DNA of 64,000 nt from Chrysomallon squamiferum (GCA_012295275.1 CM022676.1:10252086-10316085); one strand, 5' to 3'; positions 11,501 through 23,700 are shown, counted from the first letter of the stretch. Translations and numbers: made by a program. Notes: a model not told the origin generated them from the sequence alone.

Positions 11501-13063
11501 AATTTAGTATTAAAATTTATTTGATGCTTATGCATGACTGTTAATTTTTGGTGGAAAAAACATAATCTTGGTTATCCAAATCCAAAAATGTAGTTAATTT
11601 AGTTATTTGATGCAAGACTATTTCCCATAATGCAAAGAAAAATAATAATAATCTAGGATAGACAGTGGCACAGATATCTTTCTGTCTTTACATTCTCATC
11701 CAAATCTTAAAGTTTAGTTAACAAATTTTGGTACAGCGTATTACCATATTAATTTATTTGTTTATTTATATATTTCTGACTTCACATTCATCCAAATCTT
11801 CAAAATTTAGTTAACAATTTTTGAAACAGACTGTATCAATATACTAATTTATTTATTTATTTATTAGATGACACATTGCCCAGTCCAACATTAACATATC
11901 TACCATACCGATCGGTAATCAAATCTGGGTTCGATGTCAAGCTGATCTGCAGTTTTCAAAAAAAACTTGATGTGACAGATGTGTTGTGGTATCGGATACG
12001 TCTGAAAAAAACTGAACTAATAGGACTGTCACACACTGAGTTCAATAGAACATTTGGCGACCATTTAGTGATGACACTACCCAAAGTAACCAAGAACTCT
12101 TCAGGCTATTACTATTGTGAAATTTACAACAACGTAGGAATAGGCCAGAGTCGGCGAGTTCAGATAACAGTTGGAGGTTAGTACAGACAGATAAAGGCTC
12201 TCGAGTGTAAAGTTGATGCAGAACCTGGAACTTCAGTGATAAAAATTAATTTATTTTTAATAATTATATATTTTCATATTTTACTCAGCTCAAATAAACA
12301 ATTCGTATAATTATGATATAATTACCTTATCAAGTATCAAAAACGCAAATTTTCTGTAATGAATTAATAATATTTACATGTTTGTCTTGAATTAGAAATT
12401 GATAACATTAGACTTGAATTAAGTATTTAATAGATAATTCTCTATCACACTTCACTCTCGGTTATACAACAGGAGTCTTGTGAATTGATGTACAGATATG
12501 TTTTCTTCTTCCTTCTCAACCTCAATCTTGTGGAGCTTAGGGTACCTATAGTTCCAAAAACTCATTTCACTGTTGACAAAGATTGATTAATCCCTCGTTA
12601 ATTATTATATTTTCATATAAATTAATGAATAAACCCTCCATATATTTTTTAATTTAATTTTTAATTTTTTTTTTTTGCTGGTTGTTTATTAAATATTTTT
12701 TTTTGTTTTTGTTTTTTTTCTGCAGAGAAGAATGTTTTATTTGCCATGCCAAAAGGTGGAGGTAAATACATATACTTAACCTTGAATGTTGTGTAATATT
12801 TTGTAAAAGAACAGTTTATATAGCAGTGGTATCCATGTTGTTTTTTAAGTCACTTTCAGTGGCCTCGTTCCCTTCCTAGGCATTCCATGAAACTGTAATG
12901 AATTTTGATTTACAGTGTATTTTGAGTACAAACTGGGAGAAATTGCAAATTTAACTGTTGTTTTTAAATCCTGTGAAAAGCCCTTTATCATCCAGGATGT
13001 GAAATTGCTCATTTTTGTACCCAGCCATCTACTATATCTTATTTTATTTATTTATTTTTTTTG

Positions 13064-13151
<88 letters not shown>

Positions 13152-14612
13152 ATATTTTGTTTGTTCATTTATATGATTGTGTTATTATTATTACTTACTA
13201 ATATCAGTTTAATTTGAACAGTGATTAATTAATTTGAATAGAAATAGAATAACAAAGTAGAAATTAACACATATTTAATCATAACACATCAAATTTTGTG
13301 TGTTAAAAGCTGTGATTATATTTTTCTGCCAAAACTATTATTTTTAATGATACTAAGAATATGAGAATAACTAATCTATTAAGTGAACACAAACTTAAAG
13401 TAATATTCATATTAATAATTGTGAAACAGTAGTAATACTCAGTGTGTGTATATGTTTGTGTGTGTGTGTGTGTGTGTGATGTATGTATGTATATGTATGT
13501 TAATAATAACAATAAATGGTATACATATCAATGTGTATGTGTATGTATGTACATGTGTTTTTATGCATGTATATCTATTTAATTTATATCTCTTTCAATA
13601 CACACAGATGTAAGTGCTGCTGCAGAAAATGTAGTATGGATTATGGCTACATTGCTGGCAGTTTCTTTGGGGGCTGGAATTTATTATGCAGTAAAAGGGT
13701 GTAAGTTTCATTTGTTATAGTCTCCTTTTAACTCTTCATTATACATGCATCATTACCATTATCACATCTGTACAATATACAGATATATTTAGTGTCTTCA
13801 TATCTGCAATGTAAATATGCTGTCATTTCTTTACAATATGAATATATCTTTACCATTTTCATATTGGCAGTATAAATATATCCTTGTCACCTTTGTATCT
13901 CTACAGTATAAACATATCTTTTTTCATCTTCATAATTGTATAGTATAAATAAATCTTTATCATCTTAATATTTGTCATATAAATATATCTTTACCATGAT
14001 AGTAACATAGATTAACAATAAGTAACATAGTACTTCAGTAATAACTTCTTAGATTACAAATAAGAACACAACACTTCAGTAATAACGTGTTAGATTACAA
14101 ATAGGTAACAATACTTCAGTGATAGCTTGTTAGATTACAAATAGGTAAGAGCACTTCAGTAATAAATTCTTAGATTACCAATAATAACATAGTACTTCAG
14201 TGATAGCTTGTTAGATTACAAATAGGTAACAGCACTTCATTGATAGCTTGTTAGATTACAAATAAGTAAAAACACTTGAGTGATAATTTGTTAGATTACA
14301 AATAAGTAACAAATACTTGAGGATAATTTGTTAGATTACATTTTCCATAATAAGTGATAAGAATAGATAGCTAAAAAAAAAAAAAATAATGAATAACAAT
14401 TTAAACCAAAAAAAAAAAATGTTCATGATAGCTAAACATCAGTTTTAATAACTTTGTGCAGTATGTTTCAAAATTATTATTGTTATTATTAATAATTTAA
14501 TTTTTTTTAATACTGTTTTTTTTTGTTTTTTGTTTTTTTTATTTCAGACATAAAACCTGGAACAGGGTTCGGGAACAGGTGGACACCAGTAGTCATAGCA
14601 GGAAATACATGA
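8441..14612 (+). CDS. Gene B: IgSF type I membrane protein, 4 Ig domains, complete
   Basis: Coding exons 8501-8585, 8870-9166, 10037-10333, 10794-11081, 11868-12176, 12726-12761, 13608-13700 and 14548-14612; total 1470 nt, 489 aa, all introns phase 1. Exon 8441-8585 also holds 5' UTR. Order: signal peptide from MRPYILENL; Ig1 without core Trp; Ig2 CD80-like C2-set; Ig3 and Ig4 I-set-like (W..., then YRCIA and YYCEI); 12-aa stalk exon; TM; tail YIKPGTGFGNRW ending at TGA 14610. It should sit in the plasma membrane with Ig domains outside, acting in adhesion or recognition (family inference). Candidate polyadenylation signals AATAAA at 14791 and 14891. Close paralogue of gene A over Ig1-Ig2 and related to gene C in promoter and plan. 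Confidence 0.88.
8870..9166 (+). CDS. Gene B Ig domain 1 exon
   Basis: Acceptor gataatttcag (a second AG three bases later would drop one codon) and donor AAAG|gtaagt; 297 nt, phase 1. Cysteines in VLACFQK and FKCTAKY. No Trp at the usual core position (LKLTISS). Sequon NAT. Homologous to gene A Ig1 (EGK.A/EGENA, ITYTFKP/ITYSFVP). Confidence 0.85.
10037..10333 (+). CDS. Gene B Ig domain 2 exon (C2-set_2-like)
   Basis: Acceptor ttttatcag and donor ATGT|gtaagt; 297 nt, phase 1. Pattern IVCMSNFGDP, LSWRYD, and NGKPVFCDMKH fits the CD80-like C2-set found in nectin/kirrel-type proteins. Sequons NVT and NVS. Confidence 0.88.
10794..11081 (+). CDS. Gene B Ig domain 3 exon (I-set)
   Basis: Acceptor ttgttttgcag; 288 nt, phase 1. 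LTLQCKVDAEP, VRWSKDG and DEGKYRCIATN are classic I-set signatures (Cys, Trp, DxGxYxC). The donor GAGAG|gtttct is weak beyond the GT, a point to check in RNA. Sequon NTT. Confidence 0.86.
11868..12176 (+). CDS. Gene B Ig domain 4 exon
   Basis: Acceptor tttatttattag and donor GGAG|gttagt; 309 nt, phase 1. VKLICSF, VLWYRI and SSGYYYCEIYN give Cys, Trp and the Tyr-corner Cys. Sequons NRT and NSS. Confidence 0.86.
12195..12235 (+). pseudogene. Fragment copy of gene B Ig3 exon
   Basis: Just after the Ig4 donor, gtaaagttgatgcagaacct repeats the Ig3 exon around its first Cys (10861-10890) almost exactly, then diverges. It has no splice sites of its own. Best read as a relic of a duplicated Ig exon. 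Confidence 0.6.
12726..12761 (+). CDS. Gene B stalk mini-exon
   Basis: 36 nt between a long T-rich tract ending ttctgcag and GGAG|gtaaat, phase 1, coding about EKNVLFAMPKGG. Same position as the gene A mini-exon. Confidence 0.7.
12916..13052 (+). pseudogene. Vestigial Ig exon in gene B, truncated by microsatellite
   Basis: Starts after gatttacag in the same phase 1 as real exons and reads YFEYKLGEIANLTVVF, then a Cys and DVKLLIF, like the first half of Ig1 in genes A and B (GE.A.L.V.F). There is no donor and no second Cys; the frame runs into (TTA)n(TAG)n from about 13070. Probably a dead Ig exon; a rare alternative exon is not excluded. Confidence 0.45.
13065..13150. repeat. Compound (TTA)n(TAG)n microsatellite
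   Basis: Pure TTA repeats switch directly to pure TAG repeats, breaking the vestigial Ig exon upstream. Similar TTA to GTA switches occur near 49092-49180 and 35757-35975. Confidence 0.9.
13608..13700 (+). CDS. Gene B transmembrane exon
   Basis: Acceptor tacacacag and donor GGGT|gtaagt; 93 nt, phase 1. After DVSAAAEN comes about 20 hydrophobic residues VVWIMATLLAVSLGAGIYYA and a basic VKG stop-transfer. Confidence 0.87.
13780..14345 (+). repeat. Two minisatellites in the last intron of gene B
   Basis: About 13780-13990: units of about 47 bp with tataaatatatctttaccat. About 13995-14345: units of about 48 bp with acttcagtaataacttgtta and gattacaaataagtaac. Both hold AG or GTAA strings resembling splice sites. 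Confidence 0.75.
14548..14612 (+). CDS. Gene B cytoplasmic tail exon
   Basis: Acceptor tttatttcag before 14548. The joined TAC codon gives Tyr, then IKPGTGFGNRWTPVVIAGN and a Thr before TGA 14610-14612. No signalling motif is recognised. Confidence 0.75.
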
Positions 14613-16260
14613 ATTCAAAAAGTTTACCTGGAGTAGTTGTACATTAAATGATATATGTGTATATATATATATATATATAGTGTTAATTAATTATGTTCTG
14701 ACAGTTGTTGAGAGACTGTAATACAAGCTAACTGTTTAAATACACACAGAGCAGTGATTCATTGATATAATATTATGAAATTAATAATATAATAAAATTG
14801 ATGTTAATATATCAGAATACTCTTGTATGGTAGCAAGAAGCATCCTTCCTAAAACCATCACTATACAAGAAAAAATTGTGACCGTCCACAAATAAATATT
14901 AATATTAAAATGTGTTGAGATGTTGTTTTTTGTTGTTGTTATTTTTATTTATTGATGCATTTCAAACCTAATCTAAAGGTTAGTAACTGACTACAAATAT
15001 GAATGGAAACAATAGATATTTGTGAAAGTTAGGCTGGGGCATCGTTTTTAATCAGAGAGGCACAACAATGGTGACTGAATTAGGTTGTTTATTAATAACA
15101 TTTATTATATGACTTATTAATGTATACAGACCAGATTTACTTCGCTTAGAAAATACAGTTCTTATGAAATTACAAAATAAAGGTATTTAATCTGACTCAT
15201 TTCCTACATGAATGTGCCATTAATTGTATCTGAATTTTTGAAACTTCTAATTAAGTATTCCAGATTTCAAAAGAATCTTTTCACTTACAGTGTGTCTCAT
15301 GTTGTTTTTAGGCATTGGATACTTATGTCATATTTTTACAGTCATAGCTCAAACACTGCATAGGCCTCGTGAAACATTGGTGATGTGTGCATGGCCTTGT
15401 AACAAGATTAGTAAGTTATACAGACCTAAAACGTTCAGTAAGCTGTACAGGCCTTATAAACTTGTTTTCAGTATCTAATGCACATAGGCTGTCTCAAAAT
15501 AGTAAATCTTACAAAATTTTAAATTGGTGTAGGTGGAGACATGAATGTTCTCTGGTAGTGTATACATTGTGTGTGTGTATATGTGTAGGTTATTTAACAT
15601 ACACATACATATATATATGTTGATCAATTGTGAAAAAGCAAATTGTATGAAAATAAAACCGTAATTGCAATTCCTTTAATTAACTGAATGTGGAAAAACA
15701 GAAATGCCTGTATAATATATTTACTTTTTTATTTATTTATTTATTTATTTTTTTTTTGTTTGTTAAATAAATGCAAAAATAAAATAAAAAAAAATAAAAA
15801 AAAATAATGAAATGTATATTTCTAACTGCTTTTATTTTATTTATTTTATTCTTTGGATTAAAACAAAGCAGACATACATTGTATTGTTCTATATTTTTAA
15901 AACAAAAGCAGCAGCAACAACAACAATAATAATTAAAAAAATATATGCAGATACACATAGCAACGTACATTGTAAATACCAGTTATAAGTAAAATATTTA
16001 TTAATTACATAATTATTTTGTTAATTTGTTTATTATATTTTAAATAAAGATTAGATGCACTGGTAGACCTACAATTTTGGGTGACAAAAATCGTGAACTG
16101 TCATAGAGAGTTTTAGATTTAATGTAAAAACAAATACAGCTTACGTGATTCTAAAAATTAAATAAAACGCGTGTGTTTCAATTTACTAAAGGGCGTTAAC
16201 TCCTGTCGAAACGAATTCATCTATCGTCAAGAAGACTGGATTAGTGTGTTTCTAGCAATA
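14613..16260. other. Intergenic B-C, part 1
   Basis: Holds the likely gene B 3' end (AATAAA at 14791 and 14891), a short TA repeat near 14660, TG runs, and an AT-rich tract with poly-A near 15775-15805. No gene with coding character is seen. Short ORFs here (for example 15290-15478) have no domain and no splice context. Confidence 0.55.
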
Positions 16261-17006
16261 TACATTGGTACCTTGACTTACGAGTTTAATTCGTTCCGTG
16301 ACCGAGCTCGTATCTCAATTTACTCGTATATATCTAATCAATTTTCCCAACTGAAATTAATTGAAATACCATTAATCCATTCCAGCCCCCCACCAAAAAA
16401 ACACCCCATTTTTTTTCTTTTTTGTAACATGTTTTTAAATAAGAAAAATGTATTTACAAATGACAAATATTGTATAAAAACAAAATATAAGAGAATGTAA
16501 AGAAATAAACTGGTTTGTAAGGTGTATTTATCTTGGAAATCAGACATTATTTCAACGTCTTTGGCAGGAGTTACAGCCTTTATCGACTACTTCAGCTTCA
16601 GTATGGACATACTATAGAAGTACTACGCTCGTACTGCTTAGCCATGTCGACTACATGCACACCTCCCTTGTGTTTTTCCATGAATTCAAACTTTAATTCA
16701 GTGGACATCGTCCGCTTCTTCTTCTCCGCACTGTCCTTTGCACTCACTTTCATAGGATCCATGGCCAGAAAAAAGAAATTTGGCAAAATACTGCACAACA
16801 CAACAAAAATGCTTCCGCGGCGAGGTAACCACGTGGGATGCTGGACGGATGTTGTGTTGTTCGTTTCACCAACTAGTGGCTGCGTATCTGAAGCGCGCTC
16901 GTAACTCGGATTTTGGCTCGCAACTCAAAGCAAAACCTCGAAAGGTCGACGGCTCGTAACTCGAAAACAGGTAGGTTGGGCACTCGTAAGTCGAGGTACC
17001 ACTGTA
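16261..17006 (-). mobile_element. Tigger/pogo-type transposon, internally deleted
   Basis: A 742-bp element (16263-17004) with inverted ends CATTGGTACCTTGACTTACG and CAGTGGTACCTCGACTTACG (2 mismatches), flanked by TA on both sides as expected for Tc1/mariner-pogo insertions. The minus strand keeps the first part of a transposase (16598-16762). The rest of the gene, including the DDE region, is absent, so the copy is non-autonomous. Confidence 0.9.
16598..16762 (-). pseudogene. Tigger transposase N-terminal fragment (CENP-B-type HTH)
   Basis: Reads MDPMKVSAKDSAEKKKRTMS, then ELKFEFMEKHKGG, VVDMAKQYERSTS and a stop. This fits the N-terminal CENP-B/Tigger helix-turn-helix pattern (KR..LT...K.....EGG....D.A..., RSTI). 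Only about 54 codons survive, which allows at most a partial DNA-binding region and no catalysis. Lies inside matching inverted repeats. Confidence 0.85.
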
Positions 17007-17089
17007 CTTAGTTTAAACTAAATAAAATGATCAAAATAAAAACAAATAATAATAAATAATATTAATACCAATATATACATGAGTATAAT

Positions 17090-17125
<36 letters not shown>

Positions 17126-17427
17126 CGCACACACACGATAAATAAATAAATTAAAAAGATGCATGATCTCCTCTCACATACAGAAATCCAGTTTTTCATA
17201 TCAAATGAATGGACAACTTTTTAAATTTTTTGGTAAACTAATAAACTAAAATATTTACGTTCCAGACATTTTCTTTTTCAATAAGTCCAAATCGTTTATC
17301 ATTAACCACGATACAGGCCTGTTGTCTCTAAATACGTCACAGAATTGTTGACATCTTTCATTTGTATGAAGAGGAACGAAAATTGATGCTGGCAACATAG
17401 CGTAATTATTACTATAATTCATCTTCA

Positions 17428-17471
<44 letters not shown>

Positions 17472-17696
17472 ACTCAAATTATATTTGGAATGTTAAATTA
17501 GGCATTCTGACCAGAATGTAAGATGTTTTAATATATCATGGCCTTAAAATGGAGATAAATTTTCGATTGTAAGTTCTTAAAACTGTAGATGACGAGTTTT
17601 ACATTCGAATTCTAATGGTAGAATAAAATTATGGATTTGTAACAACAACACAAACAACACCACAAATACTACTAATAATAATATTATTATCAGTGT

Positions 17697-17728
<32 letters not shown>

Positions 17729-17852
17729 TAATAAATAAATAAATAAATAATACCAAAAAACCCCCCCCAAAAACCACAATTGAATTGAAGAACAAGAAGA
17801 AAATCAAAAAGACGAAGACATTAAGAAAGAAACACTATATAGGAAAAATAAA
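17007..17852. other. Intergenic B-C, part 2
   Basis: TG microsatellite near 17095-17122, ATT repeat near 17430-17470, poly-A/TA tract near 17697-17730, and otherwise AT-rich sequence without coding signal. Confidence 0.6.
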
Positions 17853-17933
17853 GTTTTAGTAGGAGCTAAGCTGGCGCTATATTTAGCGGATATGACCTCA
17901 TAGAAACATGGAGTTAGACCAAAATTGACCTTC
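17853..17933 (+). promoter_or_regulatory. Gene C promoter-proximal block and putative noncoding exon 1
   Basis: ttttagtaggag..., gcgct and atatttagcggatatgac match the block upstream of gene B (7585-7630). Donor CCTTC|gtaagt ends the inferred 5'-UTR exon at 17933, to be joined to 18540. Same spatial plan as gene B. Confidence 0.5.
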
Positions 17934-18327
17934 GTAAGTATGAACGGAGATAAAACAAATAAAAATTAAAAAAAACTCAATGTAGCTTCAGAAAGCATTT
18001 GCTGGCTTCAAATCATGTGGAATTTAAAAGAAGTGTAATATGAAAATAATATAATAATAATGATATTATCATAATTGTGTAAGAGAGAGATGAAACAACA
18101 AAAAAAGAGCAGTCGGAGTTGCAAAACGTTTAGTGGATTAATAAATTAACTGATAGGGATAAAAAAATAATAATAATAATAAAAAATAAATATAAATAAA
18201 ATAAAATTTAATAATTACAAATTATTTTATGTTACTGTAATTCTTTGGTAGTTTTATTCAAATACGGCCTGCACAATATATGATTTATTACTGTACACCT
18301 TTTTGAATGTGCTCATGTTGAAATTTT

Positions 18328-18421
18328 TGTACGTATTTAAATTTATTTATTTATTTATTTATTTATTTATCTTGCCATATCATACATGAACAGTGTTTCG
18401 TGTGTGCTGTGTGGTTGTTTG

Positions 18422-18493
<72 letters not shown>
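18328..18493 (+). repeat. Dispersed repeat with (AG)n, inverted copy near 39470-39608
   Basis: gtacgtatttaaatttattt, then atgaacagtgtttcgt and actcagagag with a long pure AG run (18427-18493). The reverse complement of 39470-39608 carries the same blocks in the same order, ending in (AG)n. Confidence 0.75.
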
Positions 18494-18496
<3 letters not shown>

Positions 18497-18539
18497 AAAT
18501 CATATACGGCACTGAAATCTATTTTATTTATATTTGTAG

Positions 18540-18616
18540 GATATAATTCGGTGACATGAAATTTTTCAGACTGTTTAGCTGTCTCCATGCTTTTTGTATG
18601 TTGCTATTTGTTGAAG
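18540..18616 (+). CDS. Gene C signal-peptide exon
   Basis: Acceptor tttatatttgtag at 18539; ATG at 18556; 20 codons rich in Phe/Leu/Cys (FFRLFSCLHAFCMLLFVE) and donor GAAG|gtaaga, phase 1. Confidence 0.82.
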
Positions 18617-18621
18617 GTAAG

Positions 18622-18664
<43 letters not shown>

Positions 18665-20662
18665 TGTAAAGTAAAGAATAATTAAAATTTTAAAATAATG
18701 AGACATTTTCTTCATTTGATTTGATTTGATTTTGTCTGTTTTAGATTGTTTATTACTATTATTATAATTTAGTTTTTAATTAATTATTTTTTGTTTTAGT
18801 ACATACAGACATAAATGGTTCAAGATATTTCTTTTGATTTTTATGTTGCAGTTTATTTACATTTTTCTTTCTTCTTCTTCTTCTTCTAATAATAATAATA
18901 AGCATTAAAGAAACGATAATTTAATATTATTATGTAAGAAATACTTTCATTATCGACAGCAGTGTTTTAAAAAAATGTTATGAGGAACATTTAAGAAAAT
19001 AAGTAACTAATGACAAGTCAGGGTTTAAGTTTCTGACATATATAGTATTTGAATAAACAGATTGCACTATCTGTCTATGAGGCCAAATGTTTTTCTTCCA
19101 CAGGTGCCCTCAAAATTGTTAAACCGACTGACGACGATGTCCTTAAGGATGGTGAAACATTCAACTTTCTGTGCAAGGATGACTTCTCCTACATGAAACT
19201 TGATATATGGTTTGAACTGGCATCGCAAAAAATCGACAGCAAATCAACGAGTGAAAAGATTGGTGGAGTTTTTAGATGCATAGGAACCTTTTCAATGAAG
19301 ATCACCAGACTGAATGATGAACAGATCCTGATGTGTTTAGGCAAAGGAGAGAGGGGTCCAATTATTCGAGATTCAGTTGCGTTAAAAGTAGAATGTAAGT
19401 AATTTGTTATGTTATAGATATGGGTTTTTCATTGTGTGTTATAATTAGTATTGTGCTGGCCCACCAACAGAATGGGAAGTTAGTATTGTGCATGATCAAA
19501 AAGCAATGGTGAAAGGATTAAAAAAAAAAAAAAAAAAAATGGAAACTGAAAAAGAGAAGAAAAAAGTTATATGTTATGTACGATTTAAGATAGCCTTCAG
19601 CTTCAGCTAACCTCAGTAAAACTGTGTACTTTTTAAACAAATATAAATAGAAACAAGAAAAAGAATTTAAAAAAAAAAAGAAAAGAAAAAGAAAAATGAA
19701 AAAGAGAAGAAAAAAATTATATATTTATTCTGTACAATTTAAAATATTCTTCAGCAGTTCCTTCATCATTACAATTGTGATGGCCTATCTGACTGAAAAA
19801 CCAAAAAATAATAAATAAAAATAGAAATTTAAAAATAGAGAAAAGAAAAAATAATTATGTATTTATTGTGCACAATTCAAAGTAATCTTCAGTGTTCCCC
19901 TCCCAGTGAAAATTGTTATAATATTTTGTTTATCTTATGAGTGGGGACTCAACACAAAAGTTTTGACCCACTGTTACAAAATAAATCTGTTTCATCCATG
20001 TTTAAAGTAAACAACTTCTTGAGTGTTCTGAATTTATATTATAAAATGTTTTGCAGTTTCTTGATCTATAACATATTCATTTTGAATTCTAATGTTATAC
20101 ATTTTTTAAAAACTACCAGACAGTGAGCTATCTAAAAAAATTTTTTTTATAAAAATAAGTAAATAAAAAAGCTTTTTCTGTTAACGCATTTTTATCAGAA
20201 TTTCAAAGTTGTTTAATTGTTTTTTAAACTCTACTAAATATTCTTATGTGGACTGTGTTTAGTAAGTAACATTCCTTGTGTGGTAAAAATAAAAAACCTC
20301 AGTAATTTCAAGACGGCGCTAACTTGAAAAACGTCCATAATGTGTTAATCAGAGCATTCCTGGAATGTGAAAAAAACAAGAACTTTGTCAGTTAAATTTT
20401 TCTAGTTGTTTGAAAGGCAGACATCTGCTTCACGTATGGAATTGTCCTGCTCACTTCACATAGTATTAATTCTTGGACAGCATCTCTTTAACACAGGCTG
20501 TCAAATGATTCGTGTTGTCATGGTGATGTTTGGGAGAACTTTCCAACACAAAAATGAGAATTGCAATCATATTAGACTGATTAGAATGATTTTCAGAAGC
20601 ACTGGTTAAAAATTAACTTATTTTACATTTTGAATAAAATACAGGTGTGTCTGTCTGAATAT

Positions 20663-20702
<40 letters not shown>

Positions 20703-23700
20703 AGTTTATATATTTATTTGACAGTCTTTATATATTTTACAGTTTATAACCAAGTTTTACAGTTCTCATACACATTTTACCATTTATATTCATATTTTAC
20801 AGTTTATATGCACATTTTCAGTTTACATACATGTTTTACAGTATACATACATATTTTACAGTTTATATAGACATTTTGCAGTTAATATACTTTTTAAACT
20901 GTTTATATTTATAGTTTATATATGTTTTACGGTTAATATACATATTTTACAGTTTATATATGTTTTATGGTTAATATACATATTTTACAGTTTATATCCA
21001 TGTTTTACAGTTTATATACATTTTACAAGTTAATATAAATGTTTTCATTTGGTACAGCTAATATTATGGAATTTAACAATTTATATACACCTTTTACATT
21101 CACATTTTACAGTTCATATTACATGACAGACAGACAGACAGACAGACAGACAGAAAACAATTTAACAGGTATGCATGCTAATCAGATCAAGCTGTTGTCA
21201 AGCACACTGTCGCAGAACTATGTACACGCTTTTACAGTTAGTTTACGCAAACACTTTTCAGTTGCCCCAGTAGCCACAGTGGAGTCTGCTGTAGTGAAAG
21301 GTTACCTCGGGGAGAACGTTGTCATCCAGTGCAACTACGAATCCCGCCCGAAGACTGGGCACGTGTTTTTCTTCAAGCGCGACGACCCGCCAATGGATGT
21401 TGGATCGGGCCGGTTTCTTCAGGGCTGGATTCACGTGCGGACAGAACACGACAACAGAAACACTCTGACGATATACAGAGTGGAGAGGAGAGATGCAGGC
21501 ACTTACTACTGCGTGGCTGAGAACAAGTTTGCATCGGTGGAGAGTCCTAACATAAGACTTGATGTGGAAAGTGAGTATGTCTGTGTGGCTGTGTGTGTGT
21601 GTGTGTGTGTGTGTGTGTCTCAGAGTTTTTCTTCAGGCTTTTTTTGTTACACCGTTCCGTGATATTTTATAACGATTTCAGTTCATCCAGTAATATATAC
21701 GTTTTATTGTTGTTGTTTTTTTTTTTTTTACAATTTCAGATAATTCAGAGATTTGTTTTAACAATTTTAGTTCATCCCAAGATATTTTTTCACAAATTCA
21801 GTTTGTCCCAAATTTTTTTTAATAATCTTTGTTCATCCAAAAAAAAAAAAAAAATGTTATAATTTCAGCCAATCCCATATTTGACAATTTCAGTTCACCT
21901 GCAAAATACCATTTTTAATTATTTCAGTTTGTCAAACACACTGTTTGATTACTTCAGCTTGCCCTGAAGCGATACCATTTTTAGCTATTTCAGTTCATCC
22001 AGATAAATTACGTTCGATTAGTTTAATTCGATAAACATTTTTCACTACTTCAGTTCGTCCAATTCTGAAGTCAACTCCTGATGTCAAGCTGCTGAAAAGA
22101 AAAGGGAGTATCACCTTTACATGTAGCTTCACTCTCGACCCACCGCCCACTGAAATCAGGTGGGTGAAAATAGCCAAAGACAAACATGAAGTAATCAAAA
22201 TGAATGAGCGCTTCAGTTACGACGGCTCGCTGAAAAGTCCCGTGCAGATGACAGTTCGTAATCTGGACTACAACGACACGGATAACTACACTTGTGAAAT
22301 TGTCAATGACAGAGGAGCCATACAGACTAAGTATTTAAGAGTCTGTATAGGATGTGAGTGCTTTACAATCTCATTTTTATCTTGTGTGCAAATTTTCGGT
22401 GTGTACAAATTATGAACGTGGTCGAGGGGCTATGTCGGTTTCGTGTTTATTTAACAGTTTTTAACGATGTAACCGTATTTATTTAAAAGACTGAATAGGG
22501 TGTAAGTATTTTATAATCTTAATTTTATCTTGTGATCACTTTTGGTGGGTTTCATGTTTATTTAAGAATGTGTATAAGATGTAAGGATATTTATTTAAGT
22601 GTAGGATCTAAGTATTTTGTATTCTTATTTTTATCTTGTCTGTAATTTTGGTGGGTAGAAGGGTCCGTATAGGTACATGGTTGTGGGATAAATGGGTTGC
22701 TTATGTGTGTGGGCTGGTACAGACATTTCAATTTGGTGAAGGAATGGATACATTTGTATATGGGATACATTTGTATATGTGTACTGACCAAGTTGGTGTA
22801 TGTGTATGGGTTAAGTAGGTATATGTGTATGGGTTAAGTAGGTATATATGTATGGGCTAAATAGGTACGTGTTTGGGCTAGGTTGGTGTATATGTTTGGG
22901 TTATGTAGGTATATATTATGTATATAGGCTAAATAGGTATGTATGTATGAGCTAAATAGATATGTATGTATGGCCTAATAGATATGTATGTATGGGCTAA
23001 ACAGATATGTATTTATTGGCTAAATAGATATGTATGTATTGGCTGAACAGATATGTATTTATGGGCTAAATAGGTATATATGTATGGGCTAAATAGGTAT
23101 ATATGTATGGGCTAAATAGATTATGTATGTATGGCTAAATAGATATGTATTCATGCGCTAAATAGATACGTATTCATGGGCTAAATAGGTATGTATGTAT
23201 AGGCTAAATAGGTATATATGTATGGGCTAAATAGGTATATATGTATGGGCTAAATAGATTATGTATGTATGGCTAAATAGATATGTATTCATGGGCTAAA
23301 TAGATATGTATGTTATATGAGTGGATCTGAGAATGTACATTATACTCACAGGGGTATATGGAGGTACATGTGTAAATCTGGCGTGAATGAGTGCGCTTGC
23401 ATCTGTAAGGTAAGAAGTAAGTGTATATAATGGCCAAATACTGTGCATGTTTATTAATTAAATTTATTGAGTTGTGTGTGTTTTGTGCATTGTGTGTGTT
23501 GCTGAGGATATGGGCATTTATGTGTTTGTCTGTGTGTGTGTTCCAAAGTTTCAGTAAGGATAATTAATTTATCAGATAGGGAATTAAGGGTGCCAGTTAC
23601 CCTAACTTAATGTTTAAAGCATTTAAGGTTTTGAAAAAAAAAAAGGGACATTTCTTTTTAGATTACCCAGTGAATTTAACCTCATCATCTTCACACATAA

